Assembly: GCA_030522415.1 (NCBI GenBank)
Contig: CM060113.1
Span: 4,209,967 to 4,273,966, forward strand
Direction: 5' to 3'
Length of the DNA stretch: 64,000 bases
Origin: Channallabes apus
Lineage: Eukaryota > Chordata > Actinopteri > Siluriformes > Clariidae
Shown: piece after piece, positions 1 to 11,848 of the stretch
Position numbering within the stretch: position 1 is the first letter of the stretch
How the letters are laid out: every line of letters begins with the position of its first letter
Notes under the pieces: model-generated
Database searches by the model: none
Seen by the model: the letters and a program-made list of their open reading frames with translations, nothing else
What the model was told of the DNA's origin: nothing
Made by a program: the position numbers and the translations under genes

Positions 1-190
1 CTGAGCTCGCCTCCTGTCAAAGATGGCTTCCTGGAGATCGTCTCGCAGCTCGTCATAAATATTCCATCTTTCTTCTTCAGGACTAGTTTTCCTGGTGAGT
101 ATGGCTTTCGAGCATGTCGGCAAACATACTCGCGACAAGACCTTTCGGGTCAGATTTAACACTTTAAACAATGGGGTAAGGAGTAAAATA
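1..190 (-). other. Open frame at window edge, possible partial exon or element
   Basis: On the minus strand, a stop-free frame enters about position 190 and runs out of the window at position 1. Its last part reads KAILTRKTSPEEERW followed by NIYDELRDDLQEAIFDRRRA, a charged, protein-like composition. CpG density is higher than in the following 2 kb. The plus strand is also open over much of this interval and has a good donor-like TCCTG|GTGAGT at 94. I do not recognise a family. It could be a host exon, a transposon fragment or chance. Confidence 0.25.
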
Positions 191-1929
191 CCATGAAACA
201 CCTTATTAAAACCATTCAAACTCAAGTGGCACAGATCCGTGCCGCTAACACAGCATGGGATAATGATTTTTTTTTAAGTGCTTATACTATATAGAATGTC
301 TGGGTTAATAAGGAGGCTTCAGATATCAAACTGTGTACTTTTTAAATGTTATGTAGAAGAAAAATCATTATTACTTTTATAACGGGTAAATTTTTTCGAT
401 ACTGGAATATGGGAATTACGCAAAAATTTAGAACTTTGTATCTGTGCTTAATTTTTTTTTGGCTTAGTTATATTTAAGTAGTCAGTTAAACTAAACTTAA
501 ATTCACTTCATCATGTTGCTTATTTTGTGCTGAGAAAAGAATGTTACACTCTACTGCACAACCCTGAGCCCTACAGTAAATATGTTTATTAAAAAAAAAA
601 AAAAAAACAGCAAAACAAATAATGTCTAAAATGCTTTGAGTTTTAAGAAGTACTCAGGGAGAATGCTTCAGATCCAGCTGTGTATTCAAACGTGCAAACT
701 TTAGTGTCTTCTGTAAGAAAAATCTGCTCGAGTTTGAGAAACGGATAAAACCCGATGCTCTATTGTATTTTCTTCCGCAAAGATTTCTTCTAAAAAAAAA
801 AAAAAAATGGAACAAACGTGAATCTATCTACATAGCACATTCAGCATTATTTTATTCCAGTTTATTTGATTTGACCTTGACCAGAATAAAACATTAAACT
901 GAATTCGTTTCTTAACTGCTTAAATAATTTAATGTTTTTTTTTCTCTCTTTTTCTTCAGTAAGATGGTGGAACCTTTAAAATGTATGAAGGTTTGGAAGG
1001 GAGATAGCTCACATCTGCTCAGAATTAATAACACTCTATAGTGCTGTGATGATTTGTATTAAGGACACATCAAATACCGAAAATACTTCATTCTAAACAA
1101 GACAAACTTATAATTAAAAAAAAAAACGACGTGACTTGCTCTTCATTCGTTGTTAAGTCACATTAAAGGCCATTAATCTTTATCATGGTCGGGGTTGCGG
1201 CGCGATTTTGAAAGAAACTGGGAAACACCCGGAAAAATTTTTTGAGTCTCTCAAGGTGTCTTCAGTATAAATTTTCCTTGTCACTTTTACCTCGTTTATT
1301 AGGGATCTGGATATAAATCCACATCTGTAAACCTGATAATGTCAGCAAGTTTTGCTTGTAAAGGCCCATGAAAAAGTTTATATGAACTTTATGTGACACT
1401 CTGTGTGCGTGTCCGTGTGTGTGAGCTCTGTTCCACACTGCTGAGCTCAGCTTATTGAGAACTTCCCTCAGTGCTTTGCATATTATTAAAAAAGACTATG
1501 TTTGAAAGTGTGGTGTCAAGGTTGATCTCCGCTTACACCCACGGATATCTTTTTTTTTTTTTTTTTTTTTTCCGATCCTAATAATGACCTCTATAAGAGC
1601 TGTGTGTTGAAAATCCATCATGGTGATGAAGAAGCTTAATCAGACATAAGGCAACACTGATGAAAAATCCATTTCTTTTCTTGCACCAGGCGGAACGTAG
1701 GCTTGGCGAGTGAACCTGTTTTATAACATTTGTTTTTACAATTATCCCATATGGATAAAAAGCCTTTCCTTTGATCATATACGTACAAGAGAGGTAGCGA
1801 TTTCTAGAAATAAATAAATACCAAATAATAAATGACTTAAAAATCATACCAGACAACATACATATACATTGTGCACGCCTCCTGGCAGAAATAAACTAAT
1901 CTTTATGCAAGTAAAAAAGCAGAATGAGA
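191..1929. other. Intergenic, no gene recognised
   Basis: AT-rich sequence with homopolymer A/T runs (near 590-607, 794-807, 1551-1571). No coding frame with protein-like composition and no recognisable repeat family. Confidence 0.6.
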
Positions 1930-2440
1930 TGTTCTGTCTGGATGGGAGGGAATCACAGCCTGTGATTATAACTGATCGTGAACCGTAGACTACGTGGAAG
2001 AAATGTGGCCAGGAAAAAAAACCTTGAATGCATGTGATTGGAGATTAATTAAGCCCTGAAATAAAGTTGCATCATAAAAATGATCAGTAGAAATCTGGTC
2101 ATGTGACCTGATGAGTCCAGACTGACCCTATTCCAGAGTGATGGGCGTGTCAGGGTAAGAAGGGAAGGACATGAACCGATGCACCATCATGTACAGTATA
2201 GTGTCCACTGTAGAAGCCTCTGGAGACAGTGTTATGATCTGGGGTTGATCAGTCGCTCAGGTCGAGACTCAGTTATTCAGTTATTATACTGTTATGGGAC
2301 AATAAAATGAAGTCAGCTGACCACCTGAATGTACTGAATGACCAGATTATCACATCTATGGAGTTCCATGATGAATACATAGTTATGACTTCATATAATA
2401 TCATGTAATTCCCTGGCCTCTGGGCAACTACAATAAAAAA
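1930..2440 (+). mobile_element. Tc1-like transposase relic (copy 1 of 3)
   Basis: Highly decayed transposase-like sequence. Fragments resemble the Tc1 core WSDESR...DGRVRVRR region (CCTGATGAGTCCAGACTG) and the MIWG motif (ATGATCTGGGG at 2236-2246). The same family recurs at about 7740-8410 and 28380-29080. Positions 2097-2167 match 28665-28735 over 71 bases without a difference. Many stops and gaps mean it is not coding. Confidence 0.6.
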
Positions 2441-3263
2441 AAAAAGCAAGAAAACTATAGATCAGAAATGGTTGGCCTTATTTCCCCTGAAAAAAAAAAA
2501 ATCTAAACAAACACAGGCAAGAAAAACAACATGAACTCGGATCTCAGCCGTGTTGCTGCACCACGTCATTACTGTCTCTCTCTGTCTTCCTCTGTTCTTT
2601 CACCCGAGGCCCTGATGAACCCCTGTGTTTTACGGCGTTGTAAGGAATCCCGTACGTTACGACGTGATGAAGCTCCCTGCAAATAACCTCTACATGCATA
2701 AATACATGTGTTAAGCCTAGTGCAAATAACGTCTTCCACTGTTTTCTCGCCTACAAGCATCCGTCCCCGAGCTGTCACGGCTTCCTGCGTCTCAGGAGAA
2801 GTGCAACATACCAACAGTGTGAGAATAATAAGTAGCTAGCATGGCACTTCGACTGAGTTAGCATGCTAGCAAAGAGGCTTAGCATCGTCAAGGGTGAATT
2901 CTGGCTTCCTGAGCTGCAATTTAAGGCTTACCGTGGACAGATGTGTGCATGATGGGAAGATCACACACAGTCTAGGAGATCTCCTGTGCTGAGGATAATG
3001 AGGCAAGGAGAGGGAAATTAGCCGAGAAAAGCTTGTATTAAACACATCCTTAACCAGAGGGTGGGCTTTTGTGTCGAGCTTGTGAGCTTGTGAGCTTGTG
3101 AAGCCCACCGCTTCGGCTCTGTTGCTCATCAGATTAGGCTTTTTGTTTCTCTAGGCAGCTTCTTTTCATGAATAAAGGTATCTTTTCTTTCCCTATTGTG
3201 GCCTTTCTTCTTTCCGAGTGTTTAGTAGTGCTTACACGTTTGCTACAGGCAGCTCACAGAACG

Positions 3264-3264
<1 letters not shown>

Positions 3265-3294
<30 letters not shown>
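3265..3294. repeat. (AC)n microsatellite
   Basis: Uninterrupted AC dinucleotide run of about 15 units. Confidence 0.97.
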
Positions 3295-3295
<1 letters not shown>

Positions 3296-3403
3296 GTTTT
3301 CTCAGCTCTCTGTGTGTGGAGTGTCTCTGAATCATTTTGCTTGGCTAGGCTGTGAGAGAGACCAGCAGTGTGAGGTGAATAATAAGCAGAGAGAGTTCTA
3401 TCA

Positions 3404-3429
3404 ACACACACACACACACACACACACAC
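3404..3429. repeat. (AC)n microsatellite
   Basis: Second AC run of about 13 units, 110 bases after the first. Confidence 0.97.
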
Positions 3430-4562
3430 GGAACTTTACCCATGCAAGATAACAACATATGGTGTTACATTATGCCTTATCAATTCTAGTGAATAAATAA
3501 ACAAGACCTTGATAACTTTTGCATTTCTGATAACTTTGTCCTGACCTCACCGGAAAACAGAAACATAAGGCAACAGCAAAAGGGGACAAAAAAGGGAATT
3601 TGTAAGGACTTATAGGTTTACTGGGTGGAAAATTGAATGCTCTTGTCAAAGTGTGTAATAACGTGACATCAATGGGAATAGAAACAGCGATTGGATGACA
3701 ACATTTATCACGGGGAGAGAACCTAAAGCCAAGCTGTGCATTCAGCTCTGGCTAGCTCCTGTGCCACCGCTTCAAACGGCAGATAAATACATTTATTTAC
3801 AGCGTCAATCACAGAAACTGTGCAAACTGCAGGACTCGCAGATATACACACCAGCACAAATACCTGGCGCCTACAAAATGTCCAAATGATTGGCTTTAAC
3901 TGCATATACACACACAGTATATATCACAAAAAGCCACTATAACTGATATTGACAGACACAATATGGAGGAACGTGTGTTTTCAAACAGCATCTTCATTAC
4001 TGCGGGCCTTCGAGGTACATTGTGTATTAAACATACTCAATAATAAAGCAACATTGTCAATACCGGTATCATTTATTTGTGATGGTAAAAAAAAAAACAA
4101 GATCTCAAACCTAATGATATTACATGACATAAACTTAGCACAAGAGCTTGAATATACTTCCTGTTAAGCCCCATGTTTGCTTAGTCAACCGGCAAAGTGG
4201 TTACTGTATTTGTCCACCCAAGTTTCTATGAACTACGCAAGTTACAGGAGGATTCCAGTAGGGTGTACACCAGAGAATCTAATTAGACACATAAAAACAA
4301 ACATGGTGACACTAGAGGAGTTTCTATGTTGGCATTTAAGACAGTACTTCTACTATCCAATATCTAACTGTTTGGACATGACTTTGCGAAGCAAAAAAAA
4401 AAAAAGTGATTGTGCACCTGCATGGTTGTACAGTACAACTTCCCAGTTTTTCGATGTGCCTGCTGACTACACTGCCCCTACTGGTTATGTGCATATTGCG
4501 TCTTGTGGGCATGCATGGGCACATCATGTTAATTTCTGAAGACGTGCACAAGCTACCTTACA

Positions 4563-4588
4563 AACTCCGAGAACGAGTTCTCGGAGTT
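4563..4588. repeat. Perfect 12-bp inverted repeat with 2-base loop
   Basis: AACTCCGAGAAC, then GA, then GTTCTCGGAGTT. No poly-T tract follows and it sits in no recognised gene or element. Confidence 0.85.
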
Positions 4589-5324
4589 AAACAGCATCTG
4601 TAAAATAGTTGAGTAGAATCTGTTGAATTTGCTTCTGGTTTACTCTAAATTCTGTTAATTCCTGATTGGATGATACAGTAGCATGTGACTGCGAAATGAG
4701 CGTGAACATTAGAAGATGGAACTACAGCATCATGCAACACAATGCAACACACTTTATATGTTTTAATACAAATTACTGGATAAAATATTTTAAACCTAAA
4801 ACTTAAGGAAAGGAATTCCTTGTCCGGCGAACACTATAGCAAATGCTAACTAAGGGAAAATAACAGCTCTTGCACAGTATGTTGTTTCTGTTGATCAGCA
4901 GATTGACCATGAGGCATTCTGAGAGCCTCACAAAACCCAGCGCTCTCCAAGCAGCAATCCTTGTCCAGTCAAGGTAAATAAACTATCTAGGAACTGCATT
5001 CAATTTAAAATCCACTCACTAATATTATAAAGAACAATTCTAGTGGAGTAAAAATATGAACATGCACAAATGTGGGTGTTTCTTGGCCTGTGATTAAACC
5101 AGGAAGCATAAACAGAGCTAAATAAAATGTTTAATGAAGCAACAGATTAATTAATACCAACCGCTCATATTAACAAATACTATATACGCATAATTTACAT
5201 GATTTATTCTTAGTTCTCTCTATATTGGTCTTTGAATACAAGTGTAGGTACATATAGACCTGGTTCGTTGGAACTAGCTTTGAGGAAGATCGCAAATGTT
5301 TTATGTAGAACCCTATTAACACAC

Positions 5325-6455
5325 TGTAAAAAATAAATAGGACATTTTACGGTAAAAAACCGGCAGCTGTGGTTGTCAGAAGTTTACCATAAATTTTTTT
5401 ACAGATTTTAATGTTTTTTTTTTTACGGTTTATAACTGTCTAATTAACATGTTTATGTTGTTATAAAAACTGTTTATTCCTGATAAATTCCAGGGTTTAC
5501 ATTGTAACAAATACGGATCATAACCATGTTTTTTTACAGCTCAGAACTGTCTAATTTAAAGATTTATGTTGTAATAATAACGGTTTATTTACATGTTTTT
5601 TACAGCTCAGTACTCACACACTCTCACCCATCATTTATACAACTTTATCCTATATATTGGGGGGGGGGGGGGTGACTAGTACCTGGAGGAAACCCACCAA
5701 GCACGGGGAGAACATACAAACTCCACGCACACAGAGACGGGAATCGAGCCTGGCCGGGAACCGAACCCGGACCCTGGTGGTGGAAGGCGACAGTGCTAAC
5801 CACTACACTACCATGCTGGCTACACAATTGCTGTCGTTGTTGTTGGACTGTTTGTTTTATTATGAATAACCACAGTGAATTCATTCAGCAATTCTGTGAA
5901 AGCATCATTTTATCACACTAGCTGGAGCTAAAAGAGATAGAAGTTACATTGCTAAGCATTCGGATTTTACTGTTAAGAAACTATTAAGAGGACTTTTATA
6001 CTAATTGATGAATACAAACCTAAATCAAATCATCAAAACCCATCAAAAGTTATTCAAGACTCGGACATCAGCATGGTCCCATGTAGTTTTTAATAAAGAC
6101 AGTAAAACAATATTTAAATTCTCAAAATCAACTATACAAACGTCAGGGTGGACATTTTTTTGGGCAGACAATCTAAGTATGGCGGTGGCGGCGAGCAAAG
6201 TGGCGCGTGCTAGCGGCTGTCCTCGCCACAGTCATCAAAGGGTGGAATACCATTCACTAATCTGAAGTCCTTGGTTAATGTAAATTAGACGACTATAAAC
6301 CGTAGAAAAAACTATTAAAATCCGTTAAATATACAGTATAATGAGTTCAGTCCCGTACAAACAATAACGTTGCTACCATATTTTTTATGGTAAATTTCTG
6401 GCAACCACAGCTGCCAGTTTTTTACCATAAAATTTTAAAGTTTATTTTTTACAGA
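5325..6455. mobile_element. Non-autonomous inverted-repeat DNA element (CACTGTAAAAAAT type)
   Basis: The left end CACTGTAAAAAATAAATAGG and following bases (5325-5400) return inverted at 6377-6455. Both arms contain GGCAGCTGTGGTTG and adjoining GGTAAAAAAC. Related TTTACAG/TTTACGG words continue to about 6775, perhaps a second nested end. The interior has no transposase-like frame. A minus-strand SINE is inserted at about 5610-5822. Confidence 0.7.
5610..5822 (-). mobile_element. tRNA-derived SINE, family A
   Basis: Reverse-strand copy. Its head contains the tRNA-like A-box region (AGTGGTTAGCACTG) and B box (GGTTCGGTTCC). The body carries the CCAAGCACGGGGAGAAC signature seen in the other copies in this window. 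It includes a G13 run (5659-5672). Inserted in the 5325-6455 element. Confidence 0.8.
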
Positions 6456-6775
6456 GCAGATATTTTTCTGATTTTTAAACTCTATCAACAAAGGTTTAGT
6501 AAAATATAAACTGATGCTCCATGATATTAGTAACAAATACCTTCTCTGAGAGTTTCCTTTTTATAAATACAGTATATCATAAATTTTACTGCAATAAACC
6601 ATATTTTCATATGTTTTTAACTGTTAAATTTAAGGTCTTACTCTGTAAAACTAATTACAGTTTTTCACTGTAAATTCTACGGTTATCCCAAGTTTTGTGA
6701 AATACGGTTTTATTCTGTAGCATTTATACGATATTTTACTGTTAGAATTATGAACATTTTTTACAGTGCAGTGTT

Positions 6776-7739
6776 TGCTTCACTAAAAATATAATGTATT
6801 TTGCATAAATTAATGCAGGTCAATCATAATAAAGGATTATTTTACTTTTTCAGTTTTCAAGAATTCTATAACACTACTGTATATGCTGAAAAATATGTGG
6901 TGCTTGAGAGGTCAAAGTTTCCTAAATGATAGGGGAAACTACCTTTATACAGTAGATTACTTGATATAAAGTTTTTATGCCATACAAGTAAAGCGTGTTT
7001 AGGAAAAGTCTCTAAGAACTATTCAAATAATCCTTGATGAGACAAATCTTTCTAACTCTTTAAGTGTTCTATTAAAAAAAATGCTCCTGAAAGGAAAGGT
7101 TCCTCAAGGGTTCTTTAACTGTTTAAAATTCCATGTCCATAGAGAATAAATGCTTCTTTAGTCTATCTTCAGCTAGTTGATCATTTTTGATTTTCCCACA
7201 GGGCTTCTAGCACATATTAGGCGATGTCGAATTTGGACAGAAACGCATGGTTTCTTACTGAATTGTGTCTCTCTGACTGTCAGAGATAAAGAGAAATTTT
7301 AATTGGAAGCCATTAAAAGGAAATAGGAAAAAATGCAGCGGCTTAAGGAATGAATCAAAATCTATACGCACACAGATGATGGCTTTTATCGTCTGCACTG
7401 GCATTTACTCTTCAAGAAATGTCTGCCATGTCTGTTTGATAGAAAACGTCTTTATCGCTATTACAGGAGTGAAGAACAGGTGGTTTCAGTGGAGGAGCTT
7501 CAGTGCTTCATCATAAGCATGGGGAGGGGGGGGGGGACTTTGAAATCTCAGAATCTGAACTTCAGTGCATTCTGTTTCAACTGAAAATATGGAACAGTCA
7601 CTTTATTAATCATTGCCAAATACAATTATGATTCAAATGTCTGTTGATATAAAATGTAGAGCCACATAAGATATAATGTGGACTACATTGCGTGCAAAAT
7701 GAATAAAATGTGAAAATTCAGTCGCCTTTTCAGAACTGT
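6776..7739. other. Intergenic, nothing recognised
   Basis: AT-rich, no protein-like open frame and no identifiable repeat apart from a G9 run near 7528. Confidence 0.55.
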
Positions 7740-8410
7740 TGAATTATTGTCCTACATTAAGCAAAGAAAAAAAGAAAGAAAACATCTAAGGAGATTGACG
7801 TTACTAGAATTGGGTTAAAAACACATCTATCCAACACATTAGTAAAACCTGGATGGTTAGGGCTGAACTTTCACAATGAATGTTGTTGGAAAAGCAATGA
7901 ATGGGCACAATCAGGTATCATTTAAACACTTGCTAAGATTACATAGCTATAAAAATGGTAAATAAAAACCAGCTTTGTTTAATAGGAAAAAGTAAGAGCA
8001 TTTCCACACACAATTTGACAAGAATTCAGAGGATTGGGACTAAACAGCTGTGCATCGATAATACAATCTTCAAGCCTACAAGAGGTACAAAACTTTGAAG
8101 GCAGTGTTATGATCTGGGGTTGCTTCAGTTGGTCAGGTCTAGGCTCATGAACGTGTGAATGAATGTGGCAATAAAATTAAGTCAACTGGGGACCTTAATG
8201 TACTCAGTGAACAGGTTAGCACCTCTATGTTGAGTTTTTCATCCCGAATGGCACAGCTACTGTACTGTATATTCATGAACTGAAGTTGTCAAAGAAAGGT
8301 CCTAGGAGCTTAATTTTCACACATGATCACATTTACCACAATGTCACTGAATCCTTGATTCTTATTGGTCAGTTAATAGTTTCACCTTCCTCCAGAATGT
8401 GCATAGTGAA
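7740..8410 (+). mobile_element. Tc1-like transposase relic (copy 2 of 3)
   Basis: Same family as 1930-2440 and 28380-29080. Shared landmarks are the AAACAGCTGTG segment, GTGTTATGATCTGGGGTTGC (8105-8124) and the TTTTCACACATGA 3' part. No frame survives. Confidence 0.55.
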
Positions 8411-8454
8411 CACTAAAAGAAGCAGTTTTTTTTTTATGTAACTGCCAAATTCAC

Positions 8455-8735
8455 TGTGACTTAGTAGTTAGCACTGTTGCCTTGCACCTCCAGGTTCTGG
8501 GTTCGATTCCTGCACTGTGCATGGAATTTGCATGTTCTGCCCATGCTTGGTGGGTTTCCTCCGGGTTATCCAGTTTCCTCCCGCAGTCGAAAGACATGCA
8601 GATTAGGGTAACTGTTGTTCCCACTGTGTTTGAATGTTAACCAGAGGTCATACAAAATGTGAATAAATACAGTGATCACCATTGGCCTCCACGGTCTCTG
8701 GTTGGATTACTGAGGATCCTTGATGGATGGTCGGA
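8455..8735 (+). mobile_element. tRNA-derived SINE, family A, GGAT-tail subtype
   Basis: Head GTGACTTAGTAGTTAGCACTG (A box), then GGGTTCGATTCC (B box), then the GGTGGGTTTCCTCCGGGTTA body. It ends in GATGGATGG, unlike copies ending in TATACAGGATAAAG. Confidence 0.8.
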
Positions 8736-9929
8736 ACTGCTGTGCAAAGATTTTAGAACATGCAGCTACTGGATGATATGAAACTTCTCAAGAAACTTTG
8801 TGTCCAGCTCTGGAATTTTTTTTTCTCAGAAGCACACAATATAAATTCATATTGCAGTCTATGTCAATAATAAATGTAGGCGTTGTAAAACTTGCAACAG
8901 GTTTCACCTCAAAAGGCTTCACAAGACTATCAAGGTCTACTCTTAAAACCATAAAACCTTATTTTTATTTTCTAAAAAATGGCACATTTACCTTATAGAG
9001 TTTATACTGTGTTAAAAGTTACATTTATTGTTTGTGATTAAAAAAAATCCAGTTTTACTTCAAAGCAAATATAGACAATCTATCTATACGACTATACAAT
9101 TTAAATGTAGACAATTAATCAACACATTCTCGCTAGACTGGAGGATTTAACAGTGTTGTGATATACAGTAGAAGCTTGAACGTTACATGACCTCCTATTT
9201 CCATGAAAGTTTAAACATGCTAAGTGATAAGAAGGTGTTTTGATAAGCGTGCCGATCTGACGTCTGGTAATGTCGCAAGGCAAGAATCCAACATGGATGA
9301 AGAATCGTCAGGGGTTAAAGGAGAAACCCGAGAGAACATGTAAGGGTAAAGCTGAGGTGACAGGAACGATCAGGGTCACGACTGCTTGCCTGGAATAGTG
9401 ACTTTAAAATGTACTGTTGCTGATGCTGAAAGCTGTGTATGTGTGTGTGTACATGTGACTGTGTGTATGAGTGTGTAGTGCTTCGGGCTTGTGTTCAAAT
9501 AAAAGCATTAGTGCTATTTCAGTGGTCACTTTGTCCATCTAGTGCTCTCATGCTCACTCATTCACTTACATCCTTCACCGAGATAAAAACAAAGCTACGC
9601 TACAAAGGGAGACAGATTACCCTCCATCCAATCTATTACTCTCCACTCTCTGTTTCGATGTATATTGCTCTTTCTCTCTCTCCCAACCTCCAGTACACTC
9701 TCTTCCCCTGTGGCTGTCGATTTTACCCCCCGCTCTCTCTTTCTCTCTCTTTCTCTCTCCTTCCTTCTGGCTCAAGGGGGATCAATGTAATTCACTTACC
9801 TCTGAACTGCTGTTTTCTAACATCAAAAAGACTCTTTAAGGCTTTTTTTTTTCCCAGTGTGTGTGATCAGATGTCATGTTTAAATTTAACTTAAATGGAA
9901 TTCCTTTTTCCTTTTTGACAAATGGGAAA
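8736..9929. other. Intergenic, CT-rich tract
   Basis: No supported gene. The 151-codon frame at 9439-9894 owes its length to a pyrimidine-rich tract (9665-9770) and a TG-rich start, and has no family signature. Confidence 0.55.
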
Positions 9930-10377
9930 GAAGACACAATATGTGGTTAAAGGTGTAAGAACATGCTGTTCTGTGACTACGGCTGATAATTTACCTATAG
10001 TACCTATAATGCAGTAACTAATGCAGTAAACTAATGAAGATGAGGAATTACACCAAAAACAAGGCAAATCCATCAAGAATATCAATATTTGCCTAAGAAA
10101 TGTTGGTAAATTACATACGATATGATTAAAGTTGTAAGAGTATCATGCTGTTGATGTTGATCTGACTGAGGCTAATCATTTACATAGCTAGCAGCTGTTA
10201 TAAAGCAGTGCAGAGGTGGAATTACAGCAAAAACTAGACAAATCCATTAAGAATATCATCATTCACCTCAGATATGTTGGAACATTAAACAATGTGTGGT
10301 TAAAGTTGTAAAAGTATTGCTCCTATTGCTGTTTCTGTGACTGAGGCTAATTATTTACCTAGCTATCAGCTTTTATA

Positions 10378-10714
10378 GCGGCATGCTTGCTTAGTGGTTA
10401 GCACTGTCGCCTTTCTCCTCCAGGTACTGAGTTCGATTCCCACATCGGGTCTGTGTGCATGGAGTTTGCATGTTCTCCTCATGCTTGGTGTATTTCCTCA
10501 GGGTTCTCCGGTTTCCTCCCACCGTCCAAAAACATGCAAATTAGGCTAATTGACATTCCCAAATTTCCTGTAGTGTTTAAATGTGAATATGCATATGAAT
10601 GTTGACTGGAGGTCCAACCACACTCTTACAAAATGGAAATAATTGGAGTGGTTACCATTGGCCTCCATGGTCCCTGGTTGAACTATAGAGGTTCCAAGAT
10701 GGATGGATGGATGA
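10378..10714 (+). mobile_element. tRNA-derived SINE, family A, with target duplication
   Basis: Full copy with A box (GCTTAGTGGTTAGCACTG) and B box (GTTCGATTCC). It ends in (GGAT)n. It is flanked by ATCAGCTTTTATA (10365-10377) and ATCAGCTGTTATA (10715-10727), a 13-bp target duplication with one mismatch, lying inside a unit of the 9930-12290 array. Confidence 0.88.
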
Positions 10715-10888
10715 ATCAGCTGTTATAAAGTAGTTAAGATATAGAATTGCAGGAAAAAACCTGAACCATAAAAAAATATATATGTTTACATCAGATATGC
10801 TGGAAAATTAAACAATATGTGGTTGAAATTGTAAGAGCATTGCTCCTATTGCTGTAGCTGTGATTAAAGCTAATTATTTAACCTGATC

Positions 10889-11009
10889 TGGAGGCAGATC
10901 GGTCTCATAAATAATTCATACAAAAGACACGATGCTCGCGTGCGTAACCCAATTCACATGCGTAAAACCCAATTCACGTGCACAAAAAAAAAAAAAAAAA
11001 AAAAAAAAT

Positions 11010-11060
<51 letters not shown>

Positions 11061-11848
11061 CAACAAAACACATTCACGTGCATAAAAAAATATACATATT
11101 CATAATATACAATTCACATATGTAAAAAATTTGAATGTTTAAAATTTACGAGTGCATCATGGGCTGTGCATGTGAAAATCGACTTACGTGTTTGAATATC
11201 GCTGGATTTGTGTGTGTGTCCATTATGTTATACACATTTGAGCTGTTAATGAAATAAAAGCAAATCTGGTGGCATTCAGATATAACAGAATACCCTGTGA
11301 CCCATAGAAACATCTATTCTCCAAATTAAAAACTGTGACTGTCTTGATTGACAAGCATGTAATGAGGGTGAAGTGTTTATAAAGATGATAAAGTGGTTAA
11401 CTGTGTTATTTTCGGCGATGTTCATTAATTAAACATTATGAAATAAAGTAATAACTTAGACGTGAATCCTGTTCTTGGTTTGAGTCGGTAAAACTTGATT
11501 TCCGTTGTAATTAACTCAGTCTACGCATAAAGGTGTGCAAAGTTGAGCTACTCGAGCGCTCCTGCAGGGCTGTGATTGGTTCAATGGTGAGGTCGCATCT
11601 GATTGGCTAAAGAGTTACGAGTGGCGTATTTTTGAGACTTCGCTGGCACGTTGGAGTCAGGAAAAATTAAAAAATTTGTACACAATTGTACATATGTGAA
11701 TTGTATAATATGAATATGTATATTTTTTTATGCACGTGAATGTGTTTTTTTTGTGAATATATATTTTTTTCGGTGCACGTGAATTGGTTTTACGCATGTG
11801 AACACTGTGTCTTTTGTGTGAATTATTTAGGAGACCGATCTGCCTCCA
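10889..11848. mobile_element. 960-bp element with ~200-bp terminal inverted repeats
   Basis: Left end TGGAGGCAGATCGGTCTC (10889-10906) is exactly inverted at 11831-11848. The similarity continues inward for about 200 bases (AATTCACGTGCA, ACACATTCACGTGCATAAAA, ATACATATTCATA). The interior (11130-11660) has no transposase frame, so this is a non-autonomous (MITE-like) DNA element. It interrupts a unit of the tandem array. Superfamily not assigned. Confidence 0.82.
11014..11058. repeat. (AT)n microsatellite
   Basis: About 22 AT units after a poly-A run, within the left arm of the 10889-11848 element. Confidence 0.95.

Larger units (their letters stand above)
2441..5320. other. Intergenic with two CA microsatellites
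   Basis: No supported gene. Open frames in 3168-3452 are driven by the CA repeats (poly Thr-His). The 120-codon frame at 4177-4539 has no family signature and is read through a poly-A tract. A perfect hairpin lies at 4563-4588. Confidence 0.55.

Noticed and set aside
3168..3452. Open frames rich in Thr-His or Val-Cys
   Set aside because: They are translations of CA/TG microsatellites (also at 51549-51872, 59271-59612); no independent coding evidence.
4177..4539. 120-codon frame
   Set aside because: No recognisable domain, an embedded poly-Lys from a poly-A run and no splice or promoter support.
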